From the NCBI RefSeq assembly GCF_947581915.1, contig NZ_CANPWG010000028.1, positions 1 through 59,096 on the forward strand: 59,096 nt of DNA. Direction: 5' to 3'. A model generated the notes under the pieces. The model was not told the DNA's origin, did no database searches, and worked only from the letters and a program-made list of their open reading frames with translations. This document shows, one piece after another, positions 1 to 8,239 of the stretch. Numbering within the stretch: position 1 is the stretch's first letter; each line of letters opens with the position of its first letter. A program made the translations under genes and the position numbers. Origin of the DNA: Candidatus Palauibacter scopulicola. Its GTDB lineage: Bacteria; Gemmatimonadota; Gemmatimonadetes; Palauibacterales; Palauibacteraceae.

Positions 1-958
1 ACCGGATGCTGATGGCCACGAAGTCCATGATCAGCAGGTTCGGATAGATGAGCAGGTTTCGCGACGTGTCGGCCATGCGGTAGGTGCGCTCTTCTCCGTA
101 TTTGTCCACCAGCCGCCGGCGCACGCGCGCAATGCGCTCCCTGGCCTCCTCGCCGAAGACGGGGTGCCAGCGGGCGATGGGACGGCCGTTCCGGGATATG
201 TTTTCCGATACGCAGTGGCCGCCGCCCAGGGCCTTCGCCACACCGGGCGGACGGGCGGCCACGGTGTCTCCACTGTCGTCCGCCCCGAAACCGGCGATGT
301 AGTCGACGTAGGTTCGGTGGGTCGGGAGCAGGTGATATCCGTCAAGGCTGTTTTCGGCCAGCAGCTTCCAGTTGGCCTTGATCGTGTACCTGTTGGAGCC
401 GGGAACGACCCGCATCCCCTCTTCGGCCTGGTCGACGACCAGGTCGAGATAGTCCCTGGCTCCCGCCAGATAGGTCACGAGGTCTTCGGCCTGCGGGTTG
501 AAGCTCACGAAAAGGAAGCCCCGGTAGCTGTCGACCCTGGGCGGTGACTTCAGGCAGAACTCCGTCCGGTCGAAGTGGGGGCCGTAGGCATCTTCCCCGG
601 GAACACCGATCAGATCGCCGTCCGTGCTGAAGGACCAGGCGTGATAGAAGCACTGCAGGACCCCGGCGTTCCCGGCGTCGCGGCGGCAGATCATGGCGCC
701 GCGGTGCGGGCAGGAGTTGAGGAAGACCCGAATCTGATCGTCGTTGCCGCGGATGAAGAACAGCGGCCGGCCGGCTACCGTGCGGCGGCGGTAGTCCCCG
801 GGGGCCTCCACCTCCGATTCGTGCCCCAGGTAGATCCAGCAGCGATCGAGAATCCGTTCCCGTTCCTGCCGGAACAGATCGGCGGACGTCATGCACGACC
901 GATGAACCCTGAACACCCCGCGGTCCCGGTCGTCGACGATCAGGTCCTTGATGTCCAC
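1..958 (-). CDS. Rieske non-heme iron oxygenase, alpha subunit (3' end cut by window)
   Basis: Catalytic subunit of an aromatic-ring-hydroxylating or related Rieske oxygenase, cytoplasmic. The visible 319 residues carry the Rieske [2Fe-2S] motif CPHRG...CFYHAW (Cys83, His85, Cys103, His106, spacing C-x-H-x17-C-x2-H), then the mononuclear-iron motif NSLDGYHLLPTH (bridging Asp206, His209 and His214). The C-terminal third, with the last iron ligand, lies outside the window. GTG at 958 is the only usable start, because an in-frame TAA lies three codons upstream (964-966); no strong ribosome site is seen. It follows the YciI-like gene by 23 bases on the same strand. The substrate cannot be told from sequence; choline- and betaine-type members of the family are possible as well as aromatic ones. 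Confidence 0.93.
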   Translation of the reverse strand, partial: MDIKDLIVDDRDRGVFRVHRSCMTSADLFRQERERILDRCWIYLGHESEVEAPGDYRRRTVAGRPLFFIRGNDDQIRVFLNSCPHRGAMICRRDAGNAGVLQCFYHAWSFSTDGDLIGVPGEDAYGPHFDRTEFCLKSPPRVDSYRGFLFVSFNPQAEDLVTYLAGARDYLDLVVDQAEEGMRVVPGSNRYTIKANWKLLAENSLDGYHLLPTHRTYVDYIAGFGADDSGDTVAARPPGVAKALGGGHCVSENISRNGRPIARWHPVFGEEARERIARVRRRLVDKYGEERTYRMADTSRNLLIYPNLLIMDFVAISIR

Positions 959-981
959 CGACGCTTAGCGGGGACGCCTCG

Positions 982-1281
982 CTAGCGGGGCCGCCCCGTC
1001 GTCCAGTCCCACGCGTGGACATGGCATTCGGCGAACACGTCCGCCTTGCCGAAGGGACTGTCGTCCAGGAAGGCGCGCGCCGCCGCGACGGATGGAGCCT
1101 CCATCACGATCAGCCGCCCGACAATGCTCTCGCCATCGTCCCCGAGCGTCGGCCCGCCGTGATGCACGACGACATCCGGATGGGCCGGATGACTGCGGAG
1201 ATACTCCATGAACGCCGGACGCGCTTCGTCCCGCGCCTGCGACACTGCCGACTTATCTGTGATGAATGCAGCGACGTACAT
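982..1281 (-). CDS. YciI-like (YCII-related, dimeric alpha-beta barrel) protein
   Basis: Small 99-residue protein of the YCII fold. It shows an N-terminal beta strand (YVAAFITDK), a RPAFMEYLRSHP helix segment, VVHHGGPTLGDDGESIVGRLIVME, and a DDSPFGKADVF segment near the end that matches the family DPF motif. Members are dimeric and some act as small hydrolases or chlorohydrolase-like enzymes, but most have unknown reactions. It lies directly upstream of the Rieske oxygenase on the same strand, so it may be part of the same degradation operon. That link is inference from position only. Confidence 0.85.
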   Translation of the reverse strand: MYVAAFITDKSAVSQARDEARPAFMEYLRSHPAHPDVVVHHGGPTLGDDGESIVGRLIVMEAPSVAAARAFLDDSPFGKADVFAECHVHAWDWTTGRPR

Positions 1282-1389
1282 TGATGCACCTCTCTGGCCT
1301 GTGTCCCATCACGGAGGGTATCCCACCGCTCAAGCCGTCAAGCTGCGATCCCGGTTGCGGTTCACGCAACGCTCCCGGAGGGGCGACCC

Positions 1390-3402
1390 TTACTGGCCGC
1401 GGAGGGCGTCGATGCGTCGCGCGACGCCCCCTTCGTAGCCGGATTCGACGAAGCCCCCGCGCTTGAACTGAATGAACCCCGCCTGGTCCAGGTAGAACGT
1501 CGTCGGATAGCCGAGGACCTCGTAGTCCAGGGCGAGGCCCTGTTCGTCGAACAGGACCGGGAACGTGAAGCCGCCCTCCTCGATCTGGGCGGCGACCTCA
1601 TCACGCGGCGACCCGGCCGTGGCGACGGTGAGGAACACCACATCCTCGTCGTCTTCGTACGTCTTCAGGAGTTCGACGAAGTGCGGGAACTCCTCGATGC
1701 AGGGGCCGCACCACGTCGCCCAGAACTTCAGCACGACGATCTTCCCCTCGAGGTCGCTCAGCCGCCACTCGAATCCGTTCTGGTCCGCGATCGCGAACTC
1801 CGGCGCCTCGCGCTCGATGCGCTGGCCGAGTTCCCGCCGCTCCAACTCTTCCGCCACGACGGGTTGCCGGATCGCGAGCCGCTCCTCCACCGTCTCGGGG
1901 GACAGTCCGGCTTCGGCGGCCGCTTCATCCGCGAGCGGGCGGAACCGGGACCCGCCGAACGCGATCGCCTCCACGAAGACGTCGAGAGCCTCCGCCGGTC
2001 GGTCCGTACGGAGGAGGTGACGCCCATACTCCCCCAGGGTGGCGGCACCGCGCGACTCGTCCGCCACCTGCTCGAACAACGCGCCGGCCGCCTCGATCTC
2101 CCCGAGTTGCGTGAGCGCGCGAGCCTGGAGGATGCGCGCGCCGGCGATCGAGGACTGTCGCGACCTCTCCCGCTCATCGCCCTGGCTGCCGGGGTACAGG
2201 TACCCGGGGCTGTGGGCGCGGAGGTTTTCCTCGATCGCGATCGCTTCCCCGAGCACGGCCTCGGGCTCGATCCCGAAGAAGAGCAGGCCGCGAAGCGTCG
2301 AGAACACGCTCTCCCGCCAGCGGACCGCGTCCATCGAGGCAGCGAGGAGCTGCCCGGCCACCTCCGGCTCGAGCCGCGCGTGCGGTGGTTCCCCGGCGAC
2401 GGCCGGCGCCCTCCAGACGGTCGTGCGGCTCGGCGCATCGCCCGTGATGGAAGCAAGCGCCTGCTGCGTCACGACCGTGTGGTTGTGGCTCACCCACACG
2501 GCGCGGCGCCCGAGATCCCTTGACTTCAGCCCTTCGGCGACGAGACGCGACGGCTCGGCCGGATCGCCTTCATCGGCGTCGCCGTAGAGGGCCTCCTGGA
2601 AATCGAACAACAGATCCCAGTAGCGCGGGTCGTCCGCCAGGGCCCCACGGTCGGGCGCGGCTTCGAGACGCTCCAGCCAGCGGTCCGCGTCGTCTTCCCG
2701 CCGCAGCACGCGGAAGTCGTATCCGGCCGCGAGCCGGTACAGGACCGGTGCCGCGACATCCGGATCGTCTTCGATCCCGGCGGCGAGCGCGTCGAGCACG
2801 ACGCCGATCGAGTCCCTCACGGCCTGACCCCGGTCCCCCTCCTCCTGATCCGCCAGCGCGACGCGGAGGGCTCCCACGGCATGAAGGAGGATCTGGTCGT
2901 CCGGCCGCATGGCCTGCAGCTCGGCGAGGATCGCGCCGTAGGCGTCGAGTTGTCCGAGGTCCGCCGCCGCCTCTTGCCCTTCGTCGTAGATGACGGGACG
3001 ATCCGGCGCGTGGCGGAGCGCCTCCGGGAGGACCTGCAGGATCTTCTCCGCGTACCTCCGGTCCGTCTCGAAGATGCCGGCCCAGCGAAGATCGTGGATG
3101 TACCCTTCCCAGGCGGCCGAATCGCCGGGTTCGAGTTCGAGCACGCGTTCCCACGCCCGCGCGGCCTCCGCGTGCAGGCTGAAATAGCTGGCCAGTTTCG
3201 CGTACTGCCGGTGGGCCTCCGCCTGGTCCGGAGCCTTCGTGCGCGCGGAGTCGTAGCGGGTCATGGCCTGTTCCAGCCGGACCGCCTCGACGTCCGCCGC
3301 CGCGTCCGCCATCAGGTCGGAGTGCGGGCGCGCGTCGCCGCACCCCGCCGCAAGCACCGCGAGGCCCGCGAGGCCCGCGAGTCGGACCGTGGAGAAAGTC
3401 AT
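1390..3402 (-). CDS. TPR-containing lipoprotein with C-terminal thioredoxin/TlpA domain
   Basis: 670-residue predicted lipoprotein. The N-terminus MTFSTVRLAGLAGLAVLAAGC ends in a lipobox, so the mature protein should be membrane-anchored on the periplasmic side. Residues about 30-500 are helical, with TPR-like pieces (MTRYDSARTKAPDQAEAHR, ARAWERVLELEPGDSAAWE). Residues about 530-670 form an AhpC/TSA-TlpA thioredoxin fold with active site WCGPC at 564-568 and the cis-Pro segment GYPTTFYLD. The likely role is periplasmic thiol reduction or redox-linked folding. ATG 3402 is chosen because GAGGGACAT precedes it and the signal peptide begins there; the open frame continues upstream to 5325 but is antisense to the symporter. 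It is divergent from the symporter at 3577. Confidence 0.9.
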   Translation of the reverse strand: MTFSTVRLAGLAGLAVLAAGCGDARPHSDLMADAAADVEAVRLEQAMTRYDSARTKAPDQAEAHRQYAKLASYFSLHAEAARAWERVLELEPGDSAAWEGYIHDLRWAGIFETDRRYAEKILQVLPEALRHAPDRPVIYDEGQEAAADLGQLDAYGAILAELQAMRPDDQILLHAVGALRVALADQEEGDRGQAVRDSIGVVLDALAAGIEDDPDVAAPVLYRLAAGYDFRVLRREDDADRWLERLEAAPDRGALADDPRYWDLLFDFQEALYGDADEGDPAEPSRLVAEGLKSRDLGRRAVWVSHNHTVVTQQALASITGDAPSRTTVWRAPAVAGEPPHARLEPEVAGQLLAASMDAVRWRESVFSTLRGLLFFGIEPEAVLGEAIAIEENLRAHSPGYLYPGSQGDERERSRQSSIAGARILQARALTQLGEIEAAGALFEQVADESRGAATLGEYGRHLLRTDRPAEALDVFVEAIAFGGSRFRPLADEAAAEAGLSPETVEERLAIRQPVVAEELERRELGQRIEREAPEFAIADQNGFEWRLSDLEGKIVVLKFWATWCGPCIEEFPHFVELLKTYEDDEDVVFLTVATAGSPRDEVAAQIEEGGFTFPVLFDEQGLALDYEVLGYPTTFYLDQAGFIQFKRGGFVESGYEGGVARRIDALRGQ

Positions 3403-3576
3403 ATGTCCCTCGATGCAGGGGTTGCGCGCATCCGGGACCCGCGGATCCCGCGCCGCCGACGTACGGCCACCGATACACCCCCGACACCGAATCCTCGGAC
3501 GATGGTTGTCAGCGGCGGGTCCGTGGCGGAAGGTAGGACACGCGAGGTCGCCCAAACAACGCGAACGGAGGCGTGA

Positions 3577-5082
3577 ATGCCCTCTCCCGTGATCATCGGC
3601 GTCGTGGTCGTCTACCTCCTCTTCCTCCTCGTCATCGGCGTGTGGGGCGGGAGGGAATCGCACGACGTGAAGGGCTATTACGCCGCGGGCAAGAAGCTCC
3701 CGTCGTGGGTCCTCGCCTTCTCCTCGAACGCGACGGGAGAGAGCGCCTGGCTCCTGCTCGGGCTCACGGGCATCGGGTACGCGCTCGGCATGCACGCGCT
3801 GTGGGTCGTTCTCGGCGAGGTGCTCGGCGTCGCCCTCGCGTGGGCCTTCGTGGCGCGGCCCTTCAAGGCGTTCACCGACCGCTACGGCTCGATCACCGTC
3901 CCCGACTACCTCGAGGACCGCTTCCGGGACAAGACGCACAGCTTCCGCATCGTCGGGGCCGTCATCGTCCTCTCCATGGTCGCCTTCTACGTGGGAGCGC
4001 AGCTCACGGCGACCGGCAAGGCCTTCGACTCCTTCCTCGGCACCGGCTACGGCGTGGGCGTCGGGCTCGGCCTCGCGGTGGTCCTCTTCTACACCGTCGT
4101 GGGCGGGTTCAAGGCGGTGGCGTATTCGGACTTCGCCCAGGGCGTGCTCATGTTCGCGTGCCTCCTCGTCCTGCCCTTCGTCGGCATCGGCGCGGTGGGA
4201 GGCTGGGGCGCCCTCATGGACGGGCTGCGCGCGGCCGAACCCCTCGCCGTGTTCGAGGGGCTGCAGGCGTCCGGCCCGGACCTCCTGCGGCTCGGCGGCG
4301 GACTCGGACTCACCCCGCTCGGGATCGCGAGCGCGGCCGGTTTCGTGGGCGTCGGGCTCGCGTTCCTCGGCGCCCCGCAGCTCCTGGCGCGCTTCCTCGC
4401 GGCGCGCGACCAGCGCGAGATCCGGAAGGCGGGGCCGATCGCCGTCGGCTGCATCATCGTGTTCGACCTGGGGGCCGTGTTCACAGGAATGGCCGCCCGC
4501 GTCCTCTACCCGGCCCTCGCCGACCCCGAGACGGCGCTCCCCGCCATGGCCGCGGGACTGCTGCCCGACCTGTTCACGGGCCTCGTCCTCATCGTCGTCC
4601 TCGCCGCCATCATGTCGACCGCCGATTCCCTGCTGATCCTCGCCTCCTCCGCGGCGGTGCGCGACGTCTATCAGAAGATCTTCCGCCCCGACGCCCGGCA
4701 GCGGGCGCTCTCCGTGCTGGGCAAGGCGGTGACGGTCGTGCTCGGCGTGACCGGCCTGCTCCTCGCGCTCACGGCCGAGCGGGCGATCTTCTGGTTCGTC
4801 CTCTTCGCCTGGTCCGGCCTCGCGGCGGCGTTCGCCCCGGTCGTGCTGTGCTCGCTCTTCTGGGCCCGGACCACCCGCGCGGGCGCGCTCGCCGGCATGA
4901 TCGCCGGCTTCCTCGTGACGATGCTGTGGGTCGTCCTCTTCAAGGAGAGCTTCTACGACCTGTACGAAATGCTCCCGGGCTTCGCGGCCGGCTTCGCCGT
5001 CACGATCGGCGTGAGCCTGTTCACCCAGCCCCCCGAGGGCGCCGCCGAGGAACTCGCCACCATCCGCCAGGAGATCCGTTAG
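3577..5082 (+). CDS. Sodium:solute symporter (SSS family, PutP-like)
   Basis: 501-residue inner-membrane protein with about 13 hydrophobic segments, the usual length for the family. Family features are seen: the GWGGRES...YYAAGKKLPSWVLAFSSNATGESAW N-terminal region, VVGGFKAVAYSDFAQGVLM in the middle (the PutP-type GGxxAVxxTDxxQ motif), and VVLAAIMSTADSLLILASSAAVRDVY near helix 9. It most resembles sodium/proline symporters, so an amino acid or other small solute is likely, but the substrate is not proven. ATG 3577 follows GGAGGCGTGA. Immediately after its stop codon lies the broken end of a PIN-domain gene on the other strand, suggesting a rearrangement breakpoint here. Confidence 0.95.
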   Translation: MPSPVIIGVVVVYLLFLLVIGVWGGRESHDVKGYYAAGKKLPSWVLAFSSNATGESAWLLLGLTGIGYALGMHALWVVLGEVLGVALAWAFVARPFKAFTDRYGSITVPDYLEDRFRDKTHSFRIVGAVIVLSMVAFYVGAQLTATGKAFDSFLGTGYGVGVGLGLAVVLFYTVVGGFKAVAYSDFAQGVLMFACLLVLPFVGIGAVGGWGALMDGLRAAEPLAVFEGLQASGPDLLRLGGGLGLTPLGIASAAGFVGVGLAFLGAPQLLARFLAARDQREIRKAGPIAVGCIIVFDLGAVFTGMAARVLYPALADPETALPAMAAGLLPDLFTGLVLIVVLAAIMSTADSLLILASSAAVRDVYQKIFRPDARQRALSVLGKAVTVVLGVTGLLLALTAERAIFWFVLFAWSGLAAAFAPVVLCSLFWARTTRAGALAGMIAGFLVTMLWVVLFKESFYDLYEMLPGFAAGFAVTIGVSLFTQPPEGAAEELATIRQEIR

Positions 5083-5325
5083 CTTTGGGGTCCGGTAACG
5101 GTTGAAGTAGGCAGCAGCGCGCCGCACGGCTGGCCCCGGCAAGCTGCGAACTTCGAGGCCCCCTTCGATCAAGTGGCGCTTCTCGGTACTCGATAGGCAG
5201 AGGAGTTCGTCCTGGAACAGCTTGTCGGGCATGAGAAAACGATAGGGAAGCTCCAGCAGGGCATGCAGAAGCTGAGCCTTGCCGAGGTCGATCACACAGG
5301 TCGTGTCGCTAACTACGAACCGCAT
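5083..5325 (-). pseudogene. PIN-domain (VapC-like) toxin fragment, 3' end missing
   Basis: About 80 residues of a PIN RNase are readable from ATG 5325. The first acidic residue is in place (VVSDTTCVIDL), followed by LPYRFLMPDKLFQDELL and ending near YFNRYRTPKL. A complete protein of this type runs to about 150 residues, with later catalytic acids (DAFALALA, TGD). Here those are absent: the frame runs straight into the antisense of the symporter 3' end. The start overlaps the end of the XRE-ImmA gene by 17 bases, as in a toxin-antitoxin pair. I read it as a disrupted toxin; the exact breakpoint is near 5083-5090. Confidence 0.75.
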
Positions 5326-6400
5326 CGCCTTTGACGGGCCCTTTCAGTCCAAGCTCGATGGCCGCCAGAGGCTGTTGCAACAACTCCGCCGCCTTGGCTG
5401 GCGTAATCAACTTCTCCGCAAGGGCGCGGTAGCAGAGTCGCTCGAAGCGTTGTGGGACCTCGTGTCTCCCTTTTGCTCCCTCCGGTTCGAGCGGCTCCGG
5501 CTCGGTCGTCCGCCAGCCGCGCGCAAACGTCCGGAATGCGTAGTCAAGCGTCGCCTCCGCGATGACGCCGACCTGCCCGAGGCGTACCAGAAGCGCGGCG
5601 GCGCTGACGCGGTACATGCGCTTCAGTTGAATCAGTTCCCGATATCCGAGCGCACGCCTGTGCCTGCCGATCTCTCGCACCAGATGATCCCGAGGCACCA
5701 GAAAGGCGCCCGCAAAGAAGTCCGAGGCCTTTTCCCGATCTACGGGTGAAACGTCATCAATCAGCCGATGCGCAAGTTCGTGCGCGACGGTCAACCGGCG
5801 GCGCTCCAGCGTATCGTGCCGGTTTGTCACGATCACGGGGACCCGTTGTCTCCGTCCGGATCGCCGTACGAGGCAGGTGAGCCCAGACACCCCGACGGGC
5901 AGCGGAATGACGAGAACCCTTATTCCGCGGTCCTCGACAAGCGCCGTCACATTCGGAATGGGATCGATTCCGAGCTTCCATTCCCGGCGAAGATCCTCGG
6001 CCACCACTTCGCCGTCTTCGGGCCGACCGAAGAAACGGTCTCCCCTCGGCGGATCCGCCGAGGAACAGTCGTTTGCCCCGAGGATCTCCTCAACGGTGAG
6101 ATATCTCTGAAGATGGTCGATGACCTCCGCGTCGACCCGCGAGCGCTCGCGAGCGCTCGTACCTGCGAACTTTCGGAATCTCACGCCTTCCAGTTCCTCG
6201 ACCTGCTCGCTCAGCAGGTATTCGAGCGACACACCGAGCACCTGGGCCAGGTCCAGAAGGACACTGGAACTGGGCATCATCTCGCCGCGCTCGTACTTCC
6301 CGATCGCCTGCGCCGTCACGTCCCCATCGAGCGCCCCCGACAGTCCGCGCAGCGAATAGCCTGCCCTTCTCCGAGCAAGTCTCAAACGGTCCCCAAACAT
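5309..6400 (-). CDS. XRE-family HTH / ImmA-IrrE metallopeptidase regulator
   Basis: 363 residues. Residues 4-60 form an XRE/Cro helix-turn-helix (RLRLARRRAGYSLRGLSGAL...IGKYERGEMMPS). Residues about 140-260 form an ImmA/IrrE zinc peptidase domain with HELAH at 207-211 and a downstream acid in DREKASDFFAGAFLVP. Such proteins bind DNA and cleave a partner repressor, or serve as the antitoxin-like half of toxin-antitoxin pairs. The downstream overlapping partner is the truncated PIN gene. ATG 6400 is supported by GGAGGG about 5 bases upstream. A long inverted repeat at 6422-6457 lies just upstream and is the likely self-operator. Confidence 0.93.
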   Translation of the reverse strand: MFGDRLRLARRRAGYSLRGLSGALDGDVTAQAIGKYERGEMMPSSSVLLDLAQVLGVSLEYLLSEQVEELEGVRFRKFAGTSARERSRVDAEVIDHLQRYLTVEEILGANDCSSADPPRGDRFFGRPEDGEVVAEDLRREWKLGIDPIPNVTALVEDRGIRVLVIPLPVGVSGLTCLVRRSGRRQRVPVIVTNRHDTLERRRLTVAHELAHRLIDDVSPVDREKASDFFAGAFLVPRDHLVREIGRHRRALGYRELIQLKRMYRVSAAALLVRLGQVGVIAEATLDYAFRTFARGWRTTEPEPLEPEGAKGRHEVPQRFERLCYRALAEKLITPAKAAELLQQPLAAIELGLKGPVKGDAVRS

Positions 6401-6421
6401 GGACCCTCCGGTAAGCTTGCG

Positions 6422-6457
6422 GTTTACAATACAACAAACTAAGCTTGTATCGTAAAC
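6422..6457. promoter_or_regulatory. Inverted-repeat operator upstream of XRE-ImmA gene
   Basis: Arms GTTTACAATACAA (6422-6434) and TTGTATCGTAAAC (6445-6457) match as an inverted repeat at 12 of 13 positions around a 10-base spacer. The AT-rich site sits 22 bases upstream of the XRE-ImmA start in an otherwise GC-rich window and between divergent genes. It is probably bound by the XRE domain and could also affect the DUF2188 gene at 6535. The function is inferred. Confidence 0.7.
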
Positions 6458-6534
6458 CCGGGTGACAGCTCGGTCAACATGGGAGACAGAACGCCGTTAT
6501 CAGGGCGCATGTCATTTTTTTAAAAGGACTTGTA

Positions 6535-6759
6535 ATGACAAGAAGGAACCAACACGTGGTGCCTCATGGCAGTCGCTGGGCGGTCCGAGGTTCCGGAAGC
6601 CGGCGTGCTACGTCGCTCCACCGAACGCAAGAACAAGCCGTTGAAGCTGCTCGATCCATTGCCCGGAATCAGAGGACCGAACTCTTCATCCACCGCAGGG
6701 ACGGGCGGATCCGGGAACGAGACTCCTACGGCGGCGATCCGTTCCCGCCACCCGGCTGA
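6535..6759 (+). CDS. DUF2188 family small protein
   Basis: 74 residues matching the DUF2188 pattern: N-terminal NQHVVPHGSRWAVRGSGS, then RRATSLHRTQEQAVEAARSIA, and the C-terminal RDGRIRERDSYGGDPFPPPG. The family has no established biochemical role; short members are often scattered near toxin-antitoxin genes. The start is ATG 6535 after AAAGGA. The start codon sits in the loop of a small inverted repeat CTTGT-AATG-ACAAG (6529-6542), which might hide it from ribosomes. It is divergent from the XRE-ImmA gene. Confidence 0.8.
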   Translation: MTRRNQHVVPHGSRWAVRGSGSRRATSLHRTQEQAVEAARSIARNQRTELFIHRRDGRIRERDSYGGDPFPPPG

Positions 6760-6807
6760 GCAAACGGCGGACACACACTTGTAGTGTGCGGATCCCGGCA
6801 GGGATCC

Positions 6808-8076
6808 CTACACGCGGGCGGCGATCACTCCGAGGAGGCGGTCGACGTCGGCGCGGTTGTTGAACATCGCGACGGCGGCGCGGAGGAGTTCCCCGCCCTC
6901 CTGGTAGCTGAAGAACACGCCTTCCTCGCGCAGCGCGTCGCCGAGTTCGTCCGGATCCATCCCGTGGTAGAAGCTCACGATCGGTGACGGGTTGGCCGGC
7001 GGCGTGAACAGTTTCATCCCCAGCCCCGCGGCTCCCTCGCGGAGTTCGCCGGCGAGCGCCTGCGTGTGTTCGGCGATCCGCGCCAGCCCCACCTCGTCGA
7101 TGAAGCCGAGGGCGGCGTCCATGGCCGCGACGGGCCCGAAGGCGAGGCTCCCATGCTCGAACTTCCGCGCGTCCGTCCTCAGCCGGTACTGGTGTTCCGG
7201 GAGCGTCTCGGCCACCTGACCGTGGCCGAAGCGGTCGGGCTGCATCCAGTCGTGGTGCTCGCGCCGCGCGTACAGGATCGAGCAGCCGAAGTCGGCATGG
7301 AGCCACTTGTACCCGTTGCCGCAGGCGAAGTCGACGTTCTCGGCGTGCAGGTCCGTCGGGAAGGTGCCGAACGCCTGGATCCCATCGGCGAACAGGTACC
7401 CGCCCCTGGCGTGCGCGATCTCGGCCAGCGCCGGCAGATCGTACCGGAACCCGTTTCGATTCGAGACCCACGCAACGCTGATGAGCCGCGTGCGGTCGTC
7501 GGTGTAGGCGTCGTAGTCCTCGGGGTGGGCGCGGCCCTCGCGCGAGGGGATGATCCGGAGTTCGACGCCCTCCCGCTTCTCGAGTTCCCGGTAGACGACG
7601 AACGCGGTGGTAAAGTGGAGTTCGTCGATGACGACGTTGTCGCCCGGCCGCCAGTCGATCGAGTTGGCCACGATGTTCTCGCCGTCGCTCGTGTTGAAGA
7701 GGAAGGCGATCTCCTCCTCGTCCGCGCCGAACAGGTTGGCGAAGCGGCTCCGCGCGCGGTCCACGGCGCGCCTGCGGCTCGCGGGATCCCGATACGTCAT
7801 CTTCTCGTCCGCGTAGCCGACGAGCGCCTCGCGGACCGGAAGCGGAAGCGGACCCGTAGAAGCCGTGTTCAGGTAGGCGAACTCCCCGGCGACCGGAAAC
7901 TGGCCCCTGATCCCCAGCGGATCATCGTCCGAGCGTGGACGTGAGCCGAGGACCGGCCCGGCGTCGTCAGCGCCTTCGGGCGCCCCGGCGGCGTGCGCGA
8001 GGGCGGGCGCGGCGGGCAGCGCCAGCCCCGCGGCGGCGGCCGTCCTGACGAAGTTGCGGCGGCTCCACTCGGTCAT
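6808..8076 (-). CDS. Tat-exported class V aminotransferase (PLP-dependent)
   Basis: 422 residues. The N-terminus SRRNFVRTAAAAGLALPAAPALA is a twin-arginine leader (Arg6-Arg7), so the folded, cofactor-loaded enzyme is probably exported. The remainder is a class V PLP fold: YLNTASTGPLP at the start of the domain, HFTTAF, cofactor Asp231 in FADGIQAFG, and the Schiff-base lysine Lys257 in NGYKWLHADFG. It resembles isopenicillin-N-epimerase-like or cysteine-desulfurase-like proteins. ATG 8076 is preceded by GGAGGGACGG. A perfect 18-bp palindrome lies 106 bases upstream. The reaction is unknown; a second, leaderless class V enzyme is encoded at 34224-35399. Confidence 0.92.
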   Translation of the reverse strand: MTEWSRRNFVRTAAAAGLALPAAPALAHAAGAPEGADDAGPVLGSRPRSDDDPLGIRGQFPVAGEFAYLNTASTGPLPLPVREALVGYADEKMTYRDPASRRRAVDRARSRFANLFGADEEEIAFLFNTSDGENIVANSIDWRPGDNVVIDELHFTTAFVVYRELEKREGVELRIIPSREGRAHPEDYDAYTDDRTRLISVAWVSNRNGFRYDLPALAEIAHARGGYLFADGIQAFGTFPTDLHAENVDFACGNGYKWLHADFGCSILYARREHHDWMQPDRFGHGQVAETLPEHQYRLRTDARKFEHGSLAFGPVAAMDAALGFIDEVGLARIAEHTQALAGELREGAAGLGMKLFTPPANPSPIVSFYHGMDPDELGDALREEGVFFSYQEGGELLRAAVAMFNNRADVDRLLGVIAARV

Positions 8077-8181
8077 CCGTCCCTCCTGATCCCTCTCGTG
8101 AGCGGTCTGTCGCAGACCCCCGAAAACGACCCTTGGAAGATACGTCCTCTTCCTGTGCGCAGGACAGCTACGCGCCCCGAA

Positions 8182-8199
8182 ACGTTCCCGCGGGAACGT
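8182..8199. promoter_or_regulatory. Perfect 18-bp palindrome, ACGTTCCCGCGGGAACGT
   Basis: The sequence is its own reverse complement over all 18 bases. It lies between the end of mazF (8240) and the start of the Tat aminotransferase (8076), 106 bases upstream of the latter. The same core recurs, extended to 20 bases, at 46354-46373 upstream of the TonB gene. Two intergenic copies make a shared transcription-factor operator likely. The factor is unknown. Confidence 0.65.
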
Positions 8200-8239
8200 G
8201 TACCGGCAGACATGGGAAGTCGGAGTCGCGCGGGACTCG

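Noticed and set aside
1390-5325. One open frame of 1311 codons joining the PIN fragment, the antisense of the symporter and the thioredoxin lipoprotein.
   Set aside because: The middle 500 codons are the mirror of a clear SSS transporter and read as low-complexity Asp/Glu/His/Arg, typical of antisense frames in GC-rich DNA. The lipoprotein has its own start, ribosome site and signal peptide at 3402.
6140-6159. 20-base palindrome made of two GAGCGCTCGC units.
   Set aside because: It is inside the XRE-ImmA coding region, in the Arg/Ser/Glu linker, and is explained by codon choice in a small duplication.
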